From positions 855,098 through 903,260 of the forward strand of contig BLXT01008059.1 in assembly GCA_019648995.1 (NCBI GenBank): DNA of 48,163 nt. The letters are read 5' to 3'. Positions 1-13,700 of this stretch are shown in pieces. Numbering within the stretch: the first letter of the stretch is position 1; each line of letters begins with the position of its first letter. Under the pieces are notes generated by a model, which did not search any database, was not told the origin of the DNA, and saw only the letters and a list, made by a program, of their open reading frames with translations. Origin of the DNA: Plakobranchus ocellatus (lineage: Eukaryota; Mollusca; Gastropoda; Plakobranchidae). Position numbers and translations under genes: made by a program.

Positions 1-2873
1 CCCCTCTCTATATAATATATCTCTCCTTATGTTCCACCTCTGCTCTCACTCATTATGTCTCTCTTTCTCTCACCCCCTTTAACTTTCACTTATTTTCTTT
101 ACTCGCTGTCTCCTGCCCTCTGCCCTTCTCTCTGAATCTCTCCTCTGTCCTCCCTATCTTCCTCTTCGAATTTACTAAACACTAAACATAAAGAATTGTA
201 AGACCACCGCTGTGTTTAGGCATTATAAAAACCTGAGAAATCAAATCAATACTTGTAGTACATTGAAATTATTTATATCTTGGATCTCCCAAATAATGTG
301 ACAAAAAACAAAAAAAATGTGCAGAAATATTTTATGTTGTCTCTGAAACAAAATAAATTTATAGATAACTAAAATATTAATTCTAAGACTAACATTTTAA
401 TAATAATGACAATAATAGTAGTAGTAGTTGTAGAAGTTGTTGTTGTAGAAACAGTTTTTGTTTTGTTTTGTTTTGTTTTGCTGAAATTAAAGGGGTAGTT
501 AAATTAATGAAAAATGCAAAAGAGAGAACAAGTCAAACTCTAATTTTGAAATACCAGCACTTAAAAAAAATATATAATAATGACTCCTTAATTTTCAAGA
601 TAAACGTTTTTTCAGATTGAAATTTAGAATGTCTGAGAATGAATAGGTTTATTTATTGCTCTACAAAATACATTAAAGAGCCAGTTTACCTGGGGGCAAT
701 CTTCATGGAATTAATTACCAGTCTTAATTCAATCAAAGGCTATTTTAATTCACTCTGATATCCTAGGCTAGATAATTTAGAAACATGTATTGGAGGGCAA
801 GGTCTGTTTTTATTGCTTAATTTGATGCTTTGCAATGGTATTATAACCCAAAATGGAACTAGTCGGTCTAGCAAGCTACCGTAGATCTGACCTAAAGCTT
901 TTAAAATCTGATGACACATTATGGAAAAACTTAGAATTAAGCAATCAACCTTAATGATGCAATCAATGCAATTATCAATCTAAACTTGAATCGCTATTAA
1001 TTTTTTTGTGTAGTGTTAGTTTTTTTTTTTTTTTTTACAGATTTAATAGAAACACCTCAGCGATTTTGACGGGTAACATTTTTAAGTGGCTATTGTCACA
1101 ATTCAAATTAAGGAAAAAACTAAAAATAATCTTATGCCACAAGGCAATTTAGAAAAAAATAATTAACAGATAATTTACTGCATTAAAATATTAAGCTTTG
1201 GTAACAAACAGCGTTCATGTTGGGTTCCAAGTGTCAGAAATGCAAAGTTCATTTATTATTCAAAACTAAATCGTGCAAAAGGCCACAGATTTTTGTCTTT
1301 GAATAATTGCAGGCACGTCCAGCAATTCAATATTATTTAATTAGTCTGGCTTTGAACTTTGTAAGGATTGCATTATGTTTATATGCTGTACTCTGAACAG
1401 GGGTATGGTAAATAAATAATTTGAGGTTGGCAGGTCTGAGTCAGCTATCAATAGTTTCAATACCGGCTGGGAATAGGCAATTTGTACTATTCCCAACACC
1501 AGTTGGGAATAGGCACAGCCTTTTTTTTCCCCAATGTTGTAAACATTGGCAAATTCAAAAACATGTTTTTTTCTTTTTGCAGATAATAATTCAAACGCCT
1601 GATAATGCTATGCAAAAGACAATGGCATTAAATACTTGAATAGTCATTTTTGTGGCTTAGGTTCATTTCCACACAAACAATGTGTATATCATTACTGTAT
1701 ACCAGCCCACTGAATGCTGTTTCCTGAACCGTACAAGGAAAACTTAGACCTAATGGAACCAATGGAAGGTTTTTCATTCTTCTGAATTTCTCTTGTACAT
1801 TTCGCATATTTGTTTCATTTTCTTGGAAACAAAGGCAACTCATCTTAATGAGTTCGAATGGATTATTCAAAATGTGACTCTTGCCTTTTTTTATGAAACT
1901 TTTCTTGCGGAAACATAGTATTGTACTTATACATGTTTCTGTCTCTGGGGAAAAAAATTTGAATTATCTTTCATTGGGTACAATTTTTAAATTTTTGTGT
2001 TTCAAAGGTTGTGAGGTTTTTTTTTTCGTAAGTGTGCTTAAAATGGTGTTGGCATTATGTTATTTTCTCATTCTCTCTCTCTTTCTCTCTCTGTCTCTCT
2101 TTCTCTCTTGCTCGCCCTCCCTTGTATCATTAATTTTTTTTGTTTGCCTCATGTGTTTTCCTCATATTTTTGGTTGATTGATTTATTTTGAATTCTCTTC
2201 CCTAAATTTCCTTATTTCTGCACATTTTCCCCTTTTTAACATTAAGGTTTTGAAAATTTGAGTACGAATATTGGTTAAATATCTTGCTGCTAAATCTTGT
2301 AGTATATTTCTAGCTTCTAAAAATTGTTTCATTTAGTTTAGATATAAGTGTGTTTGCCTTTCATGAATTTTTTGTTTTTCTTGTAGAATCAATTGTGAAG
2401 AAAAAGTCTGATGGATATGTAAACCAAAAGTTTAAAGAGGGGAATTGAAAGGGCTTTAGTTGTTTTCCTCATCAATTATATTTTGCTTGGTGATATACTG
2501 ATCAACATACTTTGTTGAGAAATCAGCTTTAAAACTAAGTACAATTTTTTGATGATTTATTTTTGGACCTAAAGTTGAATTATGGGGACAAGACATTTGA
2601 GTATATATCATGATGAACTTGATGAAATGAAAATTTAGTAAATAACAAAGCTTTGGATTACACAAAACTTTTCGTAACTTCTGAACCATTTGAATTTTAT
2701 CCTATTTTTAAAATTTGTATTATTTAAAGAGTGATTAACACAAAAGGTTTTTTTTTATTTGTTTTGAAAGGAAAAAAAAAACATCTGTGTGCATTCATGC
2801 TTTATTATTTACAATGATTACTCATTTTTACATTACTTGTAAACTTCACTATTAACTTATTTTTTTCTTTCAG
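1..2873. other. Upstream flank and 5' intron of the GLA/NAGA-like gene
   Basis: No coding exon is recognised here. The first 180 bases are CT-rich, there is a short TTTTG repeat near 458-480, a T tract at 1020-1037, and a CT-rich stretch near 2070-2130. A small stem (TGGGAATAG with CTATTCCCA) lies near 1468-1496. The sequence just before the start codon ends in a pyrimidine tract and CAG at 2871-2873, a good 3' splice site, so at least one non-coding first exon and the promoter should lie in or before this stretch. I could not place either. Confidence 0.5.
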
Positions 2874-2887
2874 ATTTTCCTAGCACC

Positions 2888-3042
2888 ATGTTTGTTGGTA
2901 TCCTTGCTGTAGGCGCTTTATTATGTCAGTTGTCTGTAGCTCTGGACAATGGCCTGGCCCGTACTCCCCCCATGGGATGGTTATCATGGGAACGATTTCG
3001 CTGCAATACTGATTGTAAAAACGATCCAGACCATTGTATCAG
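2888..3042 (+). CDS. GLA/NAGA: GLA/NAGA-like exon 1: signal peptide and N-terminus
   Basis: The exon begins at 2874 after a CAG acceptor, so ATG 2888 is preceded by 14 bases of 5' UTR. It encodes about 18 hydrophobic residues ([18 protein letters not shown]) and then [19 protein letters not shown], nearly the same as the mature N-terminus of human GLA. The Trp in MGWLSW is the conserved active-site Trp (human W47). Three Cys follow ([13 protein letters not shown]), matching the Cys 52, 56 and 63 positions of GLA. The exon ends in AG|gtgag, phase 2, and the Ser codon AG/T is completed in exon 2. Confidence 0.93.
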
Positions 3043-6000
3043 GTGAGTTTCTAAAGTTGCTTTTGAAATTTCCAATCTCTCCTGCTTCATTTGTTAGTTG
3101 TTAATTGTAATTTGATGTGGGCATTCTTGATGAAACTGGTCCTTACCTGCTGGTCTTTTAGAGGGCCATAGAGCCTTCATCTTAGAAGCATTCACGTTTG
3201 ATAGACAGAAATTTAAATCTTTTGTACATCAATGTTTATCAATTCTTCTTCAGAATCCGAATCAACATGAATCTTTAATAGACTAGGAATGTCAGAGGAG
3301 ATCAAGTAAAGGAAGAGGCAGCAACAGCGGAAAATAATCAAAGTGGTGTGGAAAAAAAAAAAGTATAGCCAGTAGCCTGTGAAAAAGAAAACAAAAGCAT
3401 GAGCTAAAAACCGAATTGTTAAATGTAGATATTTGCAGACATTCAGCCCAAAGTTTGATGTTAATATTTTCTCGAGTTAAGTGAGGTGCATGCCTTAAGA
3501 TTCAACAATAGCTTGGAAAAACTAAAATCCATTTTTAAAAGGATGATATAGAAATATTTGTAAAAGTCCATCTAGATCTAATTCCTGTCAGTTTTCGCCA
3601 ACTTTCCATACAAGGGAATCAAATCCACTTAAATGAGCCTCAATAAACTTTCAAATGCTTCCAAAGGCCTGAAACATTTCTTAAATCTTATCCCTGAAGA
3701 TGAGCATGCCATGTTGGCCAGAACTATTTGTACCACCGTAAATCTCAAGCTTGTCCAACCTTCCAATGTGTTTTGCTAAAGAATAGATCAGGTGTCTTTA
3801 ATTTATTTTGAACCTGTTTAATCTACCTCTCTATCAAATTCTGATGATGTTGTACAAATTCATCTCCAAAGAGTAGTGACTTTATTGATTCATTTTATGG
3901 AAAGAACCCTAGGTAAAGCTGAAACCTCTGAATTTTTTTTTACCATTTATAAGTTTATACACCAATTACTCATCCACAAAAAGTTGCTAATCATCAAGAA
4001 TCATCATGGGCTTGAGAGAGGAAATTGTATGATAGGCTGACTTGCTGGGATACAGAGGTGAAGAGAGAGAAGAATATTTGAAGCAAGAATTTGGACGACT
4101 CGCCAAGCAAAAGAGAGAGAGAACATCAGAAATTTCAGTTGAAGCGAGAAGAAAGGGAATTTCAATGGAAGCAAAAAGCAGGGGACCACACTGAAGGAGA
4201 GAAAGAAAGAGAAGCAGAGAAAGGAAAAGAAATAGAGCTGGAGAAATTATGCTTTTGTGAAGGTAGATCCTAAGACCATTCAACTGGTGGACAGACATCC
4301 CAAACCAAGTTTCCGAAATCGCCTACTTTTGCGGATGGAAAAGATTTTTTGGACAGCTGGTTGAGGGGATTTGAAAGATTTGCACTGATGAGCCAATGGC
4401 CTCAAGAGAAGAAGATGACTGGTCTCCTGAGTGGATGGGCTCTTAATTGTTGTGGGCAACTTCCATGGGCCCAAGACTTGCATTGTGATGAGGTAAAGAA
4501 AGCACTTATGAAGAGATACAACTTGATACCAGTGCATGTTCTGAATATTTTAACTTGAGGAGGGCAAGAGTGCCGAGATGTTCAGAGTGAGGACCAAAAG
4601 GCATTTAAACCAATGGCTCAAGTTGTCAGAGACCAAGCAGACTTACGAGGACCGGAGGGATTTGTTGTTTGTGAACAATTCATGGATGCCTGCCCTCAGG
4701 ATGTTGCTCTGAATTTAAGGAAGAAAATCCTTTGTGATCTGAAGGGTGTTAGCAAGGCGGCGCATCTGTATCTATTAGCTCATAAATGAAACCGTGTAAT
4801 CAACCACTTAGATCTCGCAAACTGGTGCTCGATCTCTGATGGACTTTGTGTGACCTCTTGAACCCAAGAAGAGAGTCGGTATTGGTCAATGTGCATGAAG
4901 GAAGTGTGCAGCCTCCTAGAAATCAAAGAGAAGGTGACAAAACTCTACCACCCGATATCCATTGACCTGGTGGAGAGGTTTAATGCCACTCCAAAGATAT
5001 GTCTTCACCTTCTATTTTATGAGTGACCCCAGCAGTGGCACCGGTTTATCATCTTTCTTCTCTTTACCTACAGGGAGATGCTGCAGAAGTTACTTTGTTT
5101 TGCCCTGTTTGAGCTGCTCTATGGTTGAACCATATGGGGCTCTATGCATATAGAGCCCCATATATATATTTCTGTCATATATGAAATGTTTTGAATCGTT
5201 TGTCTTGAAGTATTTGAACTCCTTTCTACCCAGAGACTTTGATCCTTTTCAATTTGCCTACAGATGTAATAGATCTATTGAAGATGCAATAGCTATTAAT
5301 TACCATGAAATATTAAATCACTTAGAAACAAAAAAAGGCCTATGCAAGGATTTTGTTTATTGACTTTAGCTCTGCTTTCAACACAATAATTCCACAAAAA
5401 CTCTATGATAAATTATTACTTAAACTAAATTTGCCTGTGAAATTATGTAATTGGATACTTGATTTTCTGTTGAATCGCCCACAAGTAGTTAAAATTGGCA
5501 AAAATATATCATCGTCTATAACGCTTAACACTGGAACTCCTCAAGGCTGTCCACTGTCACCAAAATTGTATTCTATCTTCACGTATGATTGTAAGGCTGT
5601 CATGCCAGGATGTAGTGTAATCAAATTTGCTGATGATACCACTGTCACAGAATTAATTCTTCACAATGATGAATCTAATTTTCGAAAACAAATTGATTTG
5701 ATTGTAAACTGGTGTAGTATAAACAACTTACACCTTAATGTAGATAAAACTAAAGAAATAATTGTTGAATTTTCACCGCGGTGAGACGCCCACTCCTCCT
5801 CTACTTATTCATGGTGCAACTGTAGAACGTGTGCCTTCTTTTAAATTCTTAGGGACTCACGTTTCTGACAAACTAATGTGGGATATCAATCTAGATAATA
5901 TTGTCAAAAAAGCCAGGCAGAGACTTTATTTCCTGAGAAAATTGAAATCCTATGATGTGGGCAGTGATATTTTGATTTATTTCTACAGAGCGACAATTGA

Positions 6001-8541
6001 AAGTGTTCTAACCTTATCTATTACTGTCAGGTTCGGTCGCGCCTCAAAAGCAAGCTTGGGTAAATTAGAGTCAATTATCAGACTTGCAGAAAAAATCATT
6101 AACGCTAAACTTCCATCTCTTGAGGAGATTTATATTAAGAGATTGACGGGGAAAACTAAAAAGATCATGAAAGATTTCACTCATCCTGCTGCCAAATATT
6201 TTGTGTTTTTGCCACACGGTCGGCGCCTAAGAGCCTTTAAAGGCAGTAAGCGTTTTTTGAATAGTTTTTTTCCTCAAGCTGTGAAACAATTCAATAACCA
6301 GCGATTGAAGATTGTAAAAGATGGCTTCTAGCATAATATGTTCGTATCTCATTATATTTTATGTTAGGCACTTTTTCGCATGTATCGTAAAAATTATGTT
6401 TGTTGTATTTTTACAATGCGAGAGACACAATACGGAATATTTTCAATGTGATTTTTATGTATGTTGACTGAATAAAGAATAAATAAATATATCTTGAGGG
6501 AGTTGTGGACAAAAGAGATCCAGGAGCCAGATTTCATGTCAAGCTACAAATACAATTTTAAGCTACAGGAACAGCTTGACGAGACCCTGCAGATTGCCTG
6601 TGAGGAGCTGCAGAAGCTTAGGCGAGGCAAAAGCACCATTATGACTGAATGACGAGGAAGTTCTGTGTAGGTGGTAGTGTTAGTGCCTCTGCCTACCAAG
6701 TTGAACAAGTTGCCTATGCAGTGGAAAGGCCCGTTTGGTGATTTAGCGACTTTTGACGCTAATGATTATCGTACCAATATTAATGGGAAAGAAAAGACCT
6801 TCCATGCCAACCTGCTGAAGAAGTACATTCAAGGGATGGTGGAAGCACCGGTGGGTGATGGCCCTGCATCAGCAGCAAGTTTGGCTTTTGTGGAGCATAA
6901 CAGTGAGGGTCATGGCTATGATGTCTATGGCTGTGAAATCTTACCAGAGCTTGTTGGCTGAGGTAGTAAGAGAGTGGTGAAAGACTTGAAACTTGCTGAT
7001 GAGCTGTTTACCCAGCATCGCACTGAATTGGAGGAGTTGGCACACTCTTTCTACTCTGTTTTTAGTGACCACCCTGATCCAACAAAAGTGGAAGAGCACT
7101 GTTGAGGTCTTTAACACCTGGTCGATAACGCCCGTATCCAATACCCTACATGATGAGCCAGAGAGCAACGAGCTCGATGAGATGGAGAATTTGGAAATCA
7201 CCATGATGAGCAATTCTTCCTACTTGTGGTAAAGAGGAAAGATGGCTCTAGTCGGGCCTATATTTACTACAGGCAGTTGAACAAACTCACTTCTAAAAGA
7301 TAAATTTTAGCAAGGGTTACGGGCAGGTACCTAGCTATCAAGAAGACACCCTGAAGATGCGTTTGTGACCATGGACTGTCACTTCTCTTTCTTGAGGATG
7401 CTGTTTGGGATAATAATCAGGAGCAACCTTGACCTGTGCGTGAATATGCTATTGAAAGGGAAATCACATGGTGGACTATGTACATGACCTTTTGGTCCAT
7501 ACTGCAATCTGCAAGATCACATGGTGGACTATGTACATGACTTTTGGTCCATACTGCAATCTGCAAGATCACATGAGGACTCAGAGGGAGCTCTTCAGGC
7601 AGCTACAGCAGGTGAACTATTGTGAGACCAATATAGTGCAAGCTCAAGCAAGGACAATGACTCTTTGGCTTGGACTTGGAGAGAGAGCAATCAGCAATCA
7701 AGACAAAAACAAGGAGAAAGTTCAGGCTGGGCCAAGACCCAAGACCAAGAAAGAGTTTGTGCATTTTTACTTTAAGATTAGTGCTTATTCAAAGAATTTA
7801 TTCTTAACTTTGCAGCAATTTTGGCACTTTCAGCTGATTTGATGCGGAAAAAGCAACCAAACTTGGTAACTTGGCATGATGCTCAGGAGAGAGCTTATCA
7901 TTCTTTAAAAGTGGCAGTGACGTCTAGACTGTCCTGTTTCTGCCTGATATTATGGATTCTAAGTTTGTCCTCGGAACAGAGGCATCTGATTGTGGGCTCA
8001 GTGTTGCTCTCATGCACAGAAGTCAGGATACATTATTTCCTGTGCCATGCGAGTAAAAAGTTGTCATATAGGGAGATAAAATATTTAGTGATAGAGAGAG
8101 AAGCCCTAGCTATTTTTAGGGGAATTTAAACATTTGCATTGTGTCTTTACGGTAAAGATACTGTACAGACAGATTATTGTCCCTTGCAGAATTTGAATGC
8201 AGCCAAGTTTGAAAGTCCCAGATAATGAAATGGGCTTTAGCTTTATTATCATTTACTTTTAATGTTAAATACATTAAGTTCAGGTTTCTTAAATTGAGTT
8301 CAGTAAATGTGCAGTTTACAATGTTTAACACTGCCCAATGTAACTTAAACCCTTGCTGGTGTGATGATGCACTTGCTATAAAGATGTTCCTTTTGCCCAC
8401 TTATGAACGTGTTACGCAAGTCTTATGTTTTAAATTCTTCCCTTATTTAAGGTGGTGGTATTTTACTTCTGCCTGATGATTATTGTCATTTTTGCATCAA
8501 TGAATGGCCATCTAGTTTGTTCAATAGAACTGCACAAATAA

Positions 8542-8586
<45 letters not shown>

Positions 8587-10679
8587 GTTATGGTAGTTGG
8601 TCTGTTGAAATGTGCTTGCAATTTGTAATATTTGCTTTATAGTCATCAGATTTTCTCCTGCAAATGTAAAATATTGACTGCAATTCAAGGAGAAAAAGTA
8701 AAATAGTTCAATTTTTGCGTCCTGTCACTTATAATTTATTAATCATTCTTAAATTATTAAGAATACTTAGCCTTTATAAGGTTTTGTACTTGAATTGTCT
8801 GCTCAATTGAATCTTTTACATTGTCGAATCATTGTTAAAGAATTAATTCATTAATTAAAAAAATTAAAAAAAAAAATTTTCTATTCAATGTTTAAGCTGA
8901 ACTTTTTTCCCTCCATTTCTAGTGAGCAGCTTTACAAGCGACAGGCTGATCTAATGGTATCTGAAGGATATCGTGATGTTGGTTATCAATATGTAAATAT
9001 TGATGACTGTTGGCCAGCCATGGAGAGAGATAAGGATGGCAAACTTGTAGCTGACCCTATTAGATTTCCAAGCGGAATCAAAGCCCTTGCTAGATATGTA
9101 AGTTGTATCACTAGTCTGAGAGATCAAACATCCTCTTCCTGTCTTCCTCTAAATAAAATAATGGACAATTCTTGAATAGATTGCCCCATATAAGAAGCAC
9201 ATTTAAAATCACACTGTGGTTTATATGGCACAGTGGATAGCAAACCTGCTGTTAGACTTCCCGCCAGTGGTTTTGAGTCCAAATCCTATTAGTGGTTTCC
9301 TGGCCTGCCGGAGGGCCTGAAAACCTGAGATCATCTTGTGGACTGGCTGTACAAACAATAAACCAAGAGAAGAGAAAGATGAGAAATGAAGAGAAGACAT
9401 AAGGAAATAGGCTTTATGCAAAAAAAAAAAAGCATTCATATTTTAATGAGAGCCTTATGAAAGAGAAATTATTTACTGTACATGGCTTTTTACTAGAACC
9501 CTTTTTTATTGTGCTCTCTGAAAACACATTGACAGCCAGCTGTCTAAATGTATGTCCTCCAAGTTTTTTTCTGTTGTGGATCAAATCTGAGATGTGTTAT
9601 GTGAAAACATGGCACATGTCACTGATCTGTGTTCCGAGCTACAGGCAAAATAATGACGTCAGGTCTACATGTATACATAGCATAATTGATATTATTGTTT
9701 AAAATAACTATTAAATTATCATCACCCAAAAGTTTTTTTTTTTTTTTTTTTTTGATTCTGTGTCTTTTCTTTGTGAAGAAAAGTGTTTTTTCTTCAAACT
9801 ATGTCTTCGAATTTTCTGGGTCCGTACAACCCCCCCCCCCCAAATTATACAATGACAGTCATTTATTGCTACCAAAATTCTTGTCTTGAAGAGGGCTTCC
9901 TATATGTGTATGGTGTGCATGAATACATCACTTTTTTAGTGTTTAAAAGCAGTGCACATGTCTTTTTACTTCTGCTGCTGATGCTCTGGCACTCATCAAC
10001 AATGGGCCCTACAACATCTTCTGCCCTTTTCTTTTGCATTAACTTCTCTCATTATTATCATTATGTCCTGGGATTTTATACACCACTTTGCCTTTCTATT
10101 TCTACATCTTCACTATCAGATGTTGGTACATATCCTGGAATAATTCCTAGATTTAATTGTTTTGCGGCCACTTAAACTACAACTACTCTATCTAAAATTG
10201 GACACGTTTCATCAAGTAAAATACACCAAAGCCTCTTTTATGTGTATTTCCCTCCGAATAGATTAAAGTGTTTCTATCTAGTCTTCCAAAACCTTCCCCA
10301 TTCAATCTTACCTCGGCAAGTCTGGGGATGTTTAGTTTTGTTTTGTCCATTTCTGGATAAACACTTTCTAACTTTCCTTGTAGGTATAATGTACGGATAT
10401 TCCATGCTGCTATTTTTTACGTTTGTTGATATTAATTTTGTAAGTTGAATGATGACCTGGTACCGCCTTCTGACATGGCTATCCCTCCAAATGAGGGACA
10501 TGGATTGGAATCACAAACCCTGTAACTTTGTTAACAGGGATCCGAGTTTGGTTTTGTTTTATTTTAAATTTATAATAATATTTTATAATAACAAATTAAA
10601 AATTGGGAGATCAACTAAGGAATAAAAAATGCTGCAAATGAGAAATATGCAGGTACAAGAGGGGAAAAAAGGGGGTNNN

Positions 10680-10713
<34 letters not shown>

Positions 10714-13700
10714 AATGACTTGCCATTCTCTGCTTCTCACATGAATTCCACATTTGATTTCTTTTTAGTCAATATTATTCGGAGCATCTGTCTTCAAACC
10801 CACATCTGGACTGGTGCCAGTTTCTTTAGGGCTTGTTTGTGTTACTGTCCAAGAACACACCCAAACATTAGGATGAGTTTAATCTAAAAATTACATTTTT
10901 TCTGTTCATGATATCCTCATTCTTATGTTAAACCACATCACTACTGCTTTCAGTTTTCTTTCTGTTTCCTTGATTATTGTCCAACACTCACTGACCGTGA
11001 AACTGTGTGCTAAGGCCTAGCTTGCTTAACCTGCATTTAGAAAGCAATTACTGTAGCATTGACCATACATATTTTTCATTGCTACCCTTATTTTGTGTCC
11101 ATATGTTTCTGTTTGCCAAAATTAACTTTATTTTTTTTTGGAATGTATTTTTGGCCAGGGTCAGTCAGAATTTTAATTATCTGCTGTGTACGATAACAAA
11201 CAGTACAATAGAGACTGAATTGGAAGAAATATTTACGTTGACACAGATCTGGGACTCCAAGCAACATTAGTACATGAATAAAGCAATGCATTAAAGGATT
11301 ATTTATAAAATTTTGGTGTCATCGCTAAAAAAATTCTCATTAAATATATATATATTTTTTATGCTGAAAATTACAAAATTCATACAATATTGTTCTGGGA
11401 TGGTGACAACTTTTTCATGGCAATTGATTTGGTGATAGGTTTACTTTTATGAAACGACACATTTAACTGGATCTCGAGAAAACCTGGTGTAACTTCTATA
11501 CGGAACTGAGATCTGTAAATGTTGCTAGTAATTTTGAGTTTATATTCATTTTATATAGACCATCAGTATGTCAAAATCAAAATATAACTGTCCTTGAAAT
11601 AAGGTGAGGAAATTGCAAACAGAGCAAGTGTAAATTCCATTTGGTATGGAGAAGGACACGAAGTTGATAAATCAAGCAATGGCCATACAGGAATACGTTC
11701 CAGATGGCAGAGCATATCAGATTGGCTCTTTTGTGCATCACTCTAAACACCAAATTTTGTCCTCAATTTTGTATGAAGATTGGGTGTACACACAGTATGT
11801 ATTTGTTATTAATAATTTTCAAGAATGAATTCCTTAACTTTTGTTTTTCTTTTGTTCTTTCCTTCTGGTCATGGTTTTTCTTCTTCTAATCCTTCTTCTT
11901 TTTCCTATTCAATTTTCCTTTTCCCTATTGTACTGTTGTTGTTATTATGGTTTTTAGATACTACAAAAACTTCAGTATTTTAGAAGTAAAAGCCTGGCAT
12001 CATCATTAGAAGGGAGCACTTTACAATAACAATACTCTATTTGTTTTTTATTTTACTTAAGAGGATATCATTCTGTTTTCATAATAAACATGGGTGAACA
12101 AATATCTGGACCAACATCAGAGCTTTGATAGGCCAAAAATTAATGAAAGGCAAAAGCGTGATGTTGGAACATAGATTTATCTGCTATAGGTAAAATTTCT
12201 TCTTTAGAAAGATTGCTCAGCTGGCCGTCAACATAATATAAAAAGGATGAATGCCTTTTTGTTTCCTTCAATCAGGATGAGTGGTATGCCGTATGTCCAA
12301 AAAAAAAAAAATATGTCTGAGGTCTACATCTAATTCTTAGTGTCAGAATATTTACTCTGTAAGGATGACATGAAGAGGGCTGCATTGAATACACATGTCA
12401 AGATGATGAAACTTTAACCATTTCAATGAACTGTGTCTTCAGGTAGCTTTGCATCCCTTATTTACCTTGTATTCATCACTTGTAGTGTCATCACATCAAA
12501 ACTATGTAGCGTATAATTTGCAAATTTTCTTTGATATATAATATATATTCAAAAATCAAGTGTTGACAGCAATGTCCAAATATTGTACAGATGCACTCCA
12601 AAGGTCTGAAGTTGGGTATCTACGAGGACTTTGGCTCCAAGACTTGTGCTGGTTACCCAGGCAGTGAGTTTTACATGCAGACAGATGCCAACACTTTTGC
12701 TGAGTGGGAAGTGGATAGTCTCAAGTTTGATGGCTGCAACTCTGACCCCAAAGATATGCCATATGGTAAGTGTTTCCAAGTTCTCTCTACTCCCCCTTTA
12801 AAGCACATGTTTTCCCATGAGTGATTTTACACATTTTTTCATACCCTTTAGAAATTATTTCAATCTTAATCTTTGTTAATATTTTGAAAAATAGAATTGA
12901 AAGCTATTCCTTTCAAATAAAGAATTTTTTGGTAAACAATATTGTAAAAGAGCAGCTTCAATCTTGAACTTCAAAGTGGTGACTCTGTTACTGATCACTT
13001 TCAGCCATTATGCAGATGGTGTGATACAAGATCAAATTTAATAATATGGTCCAGTTTATCATATTTTCCCAGAAAATTTACAAACACAAAGAATATGAGC
13101 AAGTGAAACAAGAGGATACACATGCAAAAATGGGCTCATCTCAATTGAAATAATACTAATGCAATGTGTTTGTCTCTTTTATTTTCAATTTCAATTTATA
13201 ACTATTATTATTGTTGAACATATTTGGACATTTGTATACATACATGCGGTCATGGTCAGAGATATCCAATGCCTCCTCAGATTAGGCATTTAAAAAGCTG
13301 CTTGAATTAAGGACCTTTTTTGTCGTTGTGTTTCCCTGTTTTGAAGGCTATCCTGCAATGTCCTTCTTCCTGAACAAGACTGGCCACCCCATATTGTTCT
13401 CGTGTGAATGGCCTCTCTATGAGGTCTTGCACAAGCTCCCTGTGGTTAGTTGGCTTTCGGGATGGAATTTTTATCTCCATTAACCCTTAAGCTGCTAGTG
13501 TATTTTGCACAAACCTAATGAAGAACCCCTGTTTTACTGATCAAAGTTGGAATCTGTTTTAGTTCTTAAATTATGATATTTTGCTACTCTTTTTTTGATA
13601 AGTCTAGTTGCTTTTTTGTTATACCAGTAACTCTAAAGTTGCCCAAAATTGGGTTGATATCTAGATTACCTCTGTCTCATCATTTTTCAAGGGAACAAGG

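Larger units (their letters stand above)
4015..8290 (+). mobile_element. Decayed Ty3/gypsy element with integrase upstream of reverse transcriptase
   Basis: Pieces in order: a charged gag N-terminal region (4090-4270); a gag core reading [20 protein letters not shown] and [12 protein letters not shown] (4320-4540); a gag C-terminal region to about 4800; the end of an integrase core (5060-5147, [16 protein letters not shown] read across a frameshift); after a LINE insertion, the integrase C-terminus (6491-6870: [37 protein letters not shown]); a linker (6870-7220); RT pieces (7222-7800: [28 protein letters not shown]); and RNase H (7830-8290: [33 protein letters not shown]). There are many stops and frameshifts, and the RT YxDD box reads YVHD. 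LTRs were not found. It sits in intron 1 of the GLA/NAGA-like gene in the same orientation. Confidence 0.82.

Noticed and set aside
4004-4298. Minus-strand Leu/Ser-rich open frames
   Set aside because: They are antisense shadows of the purine-rich gypsy gag N-terminal region.
7466-7842. 124-codon frame as an independent gene
   Set aside because: It is part of the gypsy RT extended by a local 53-bp duplication.
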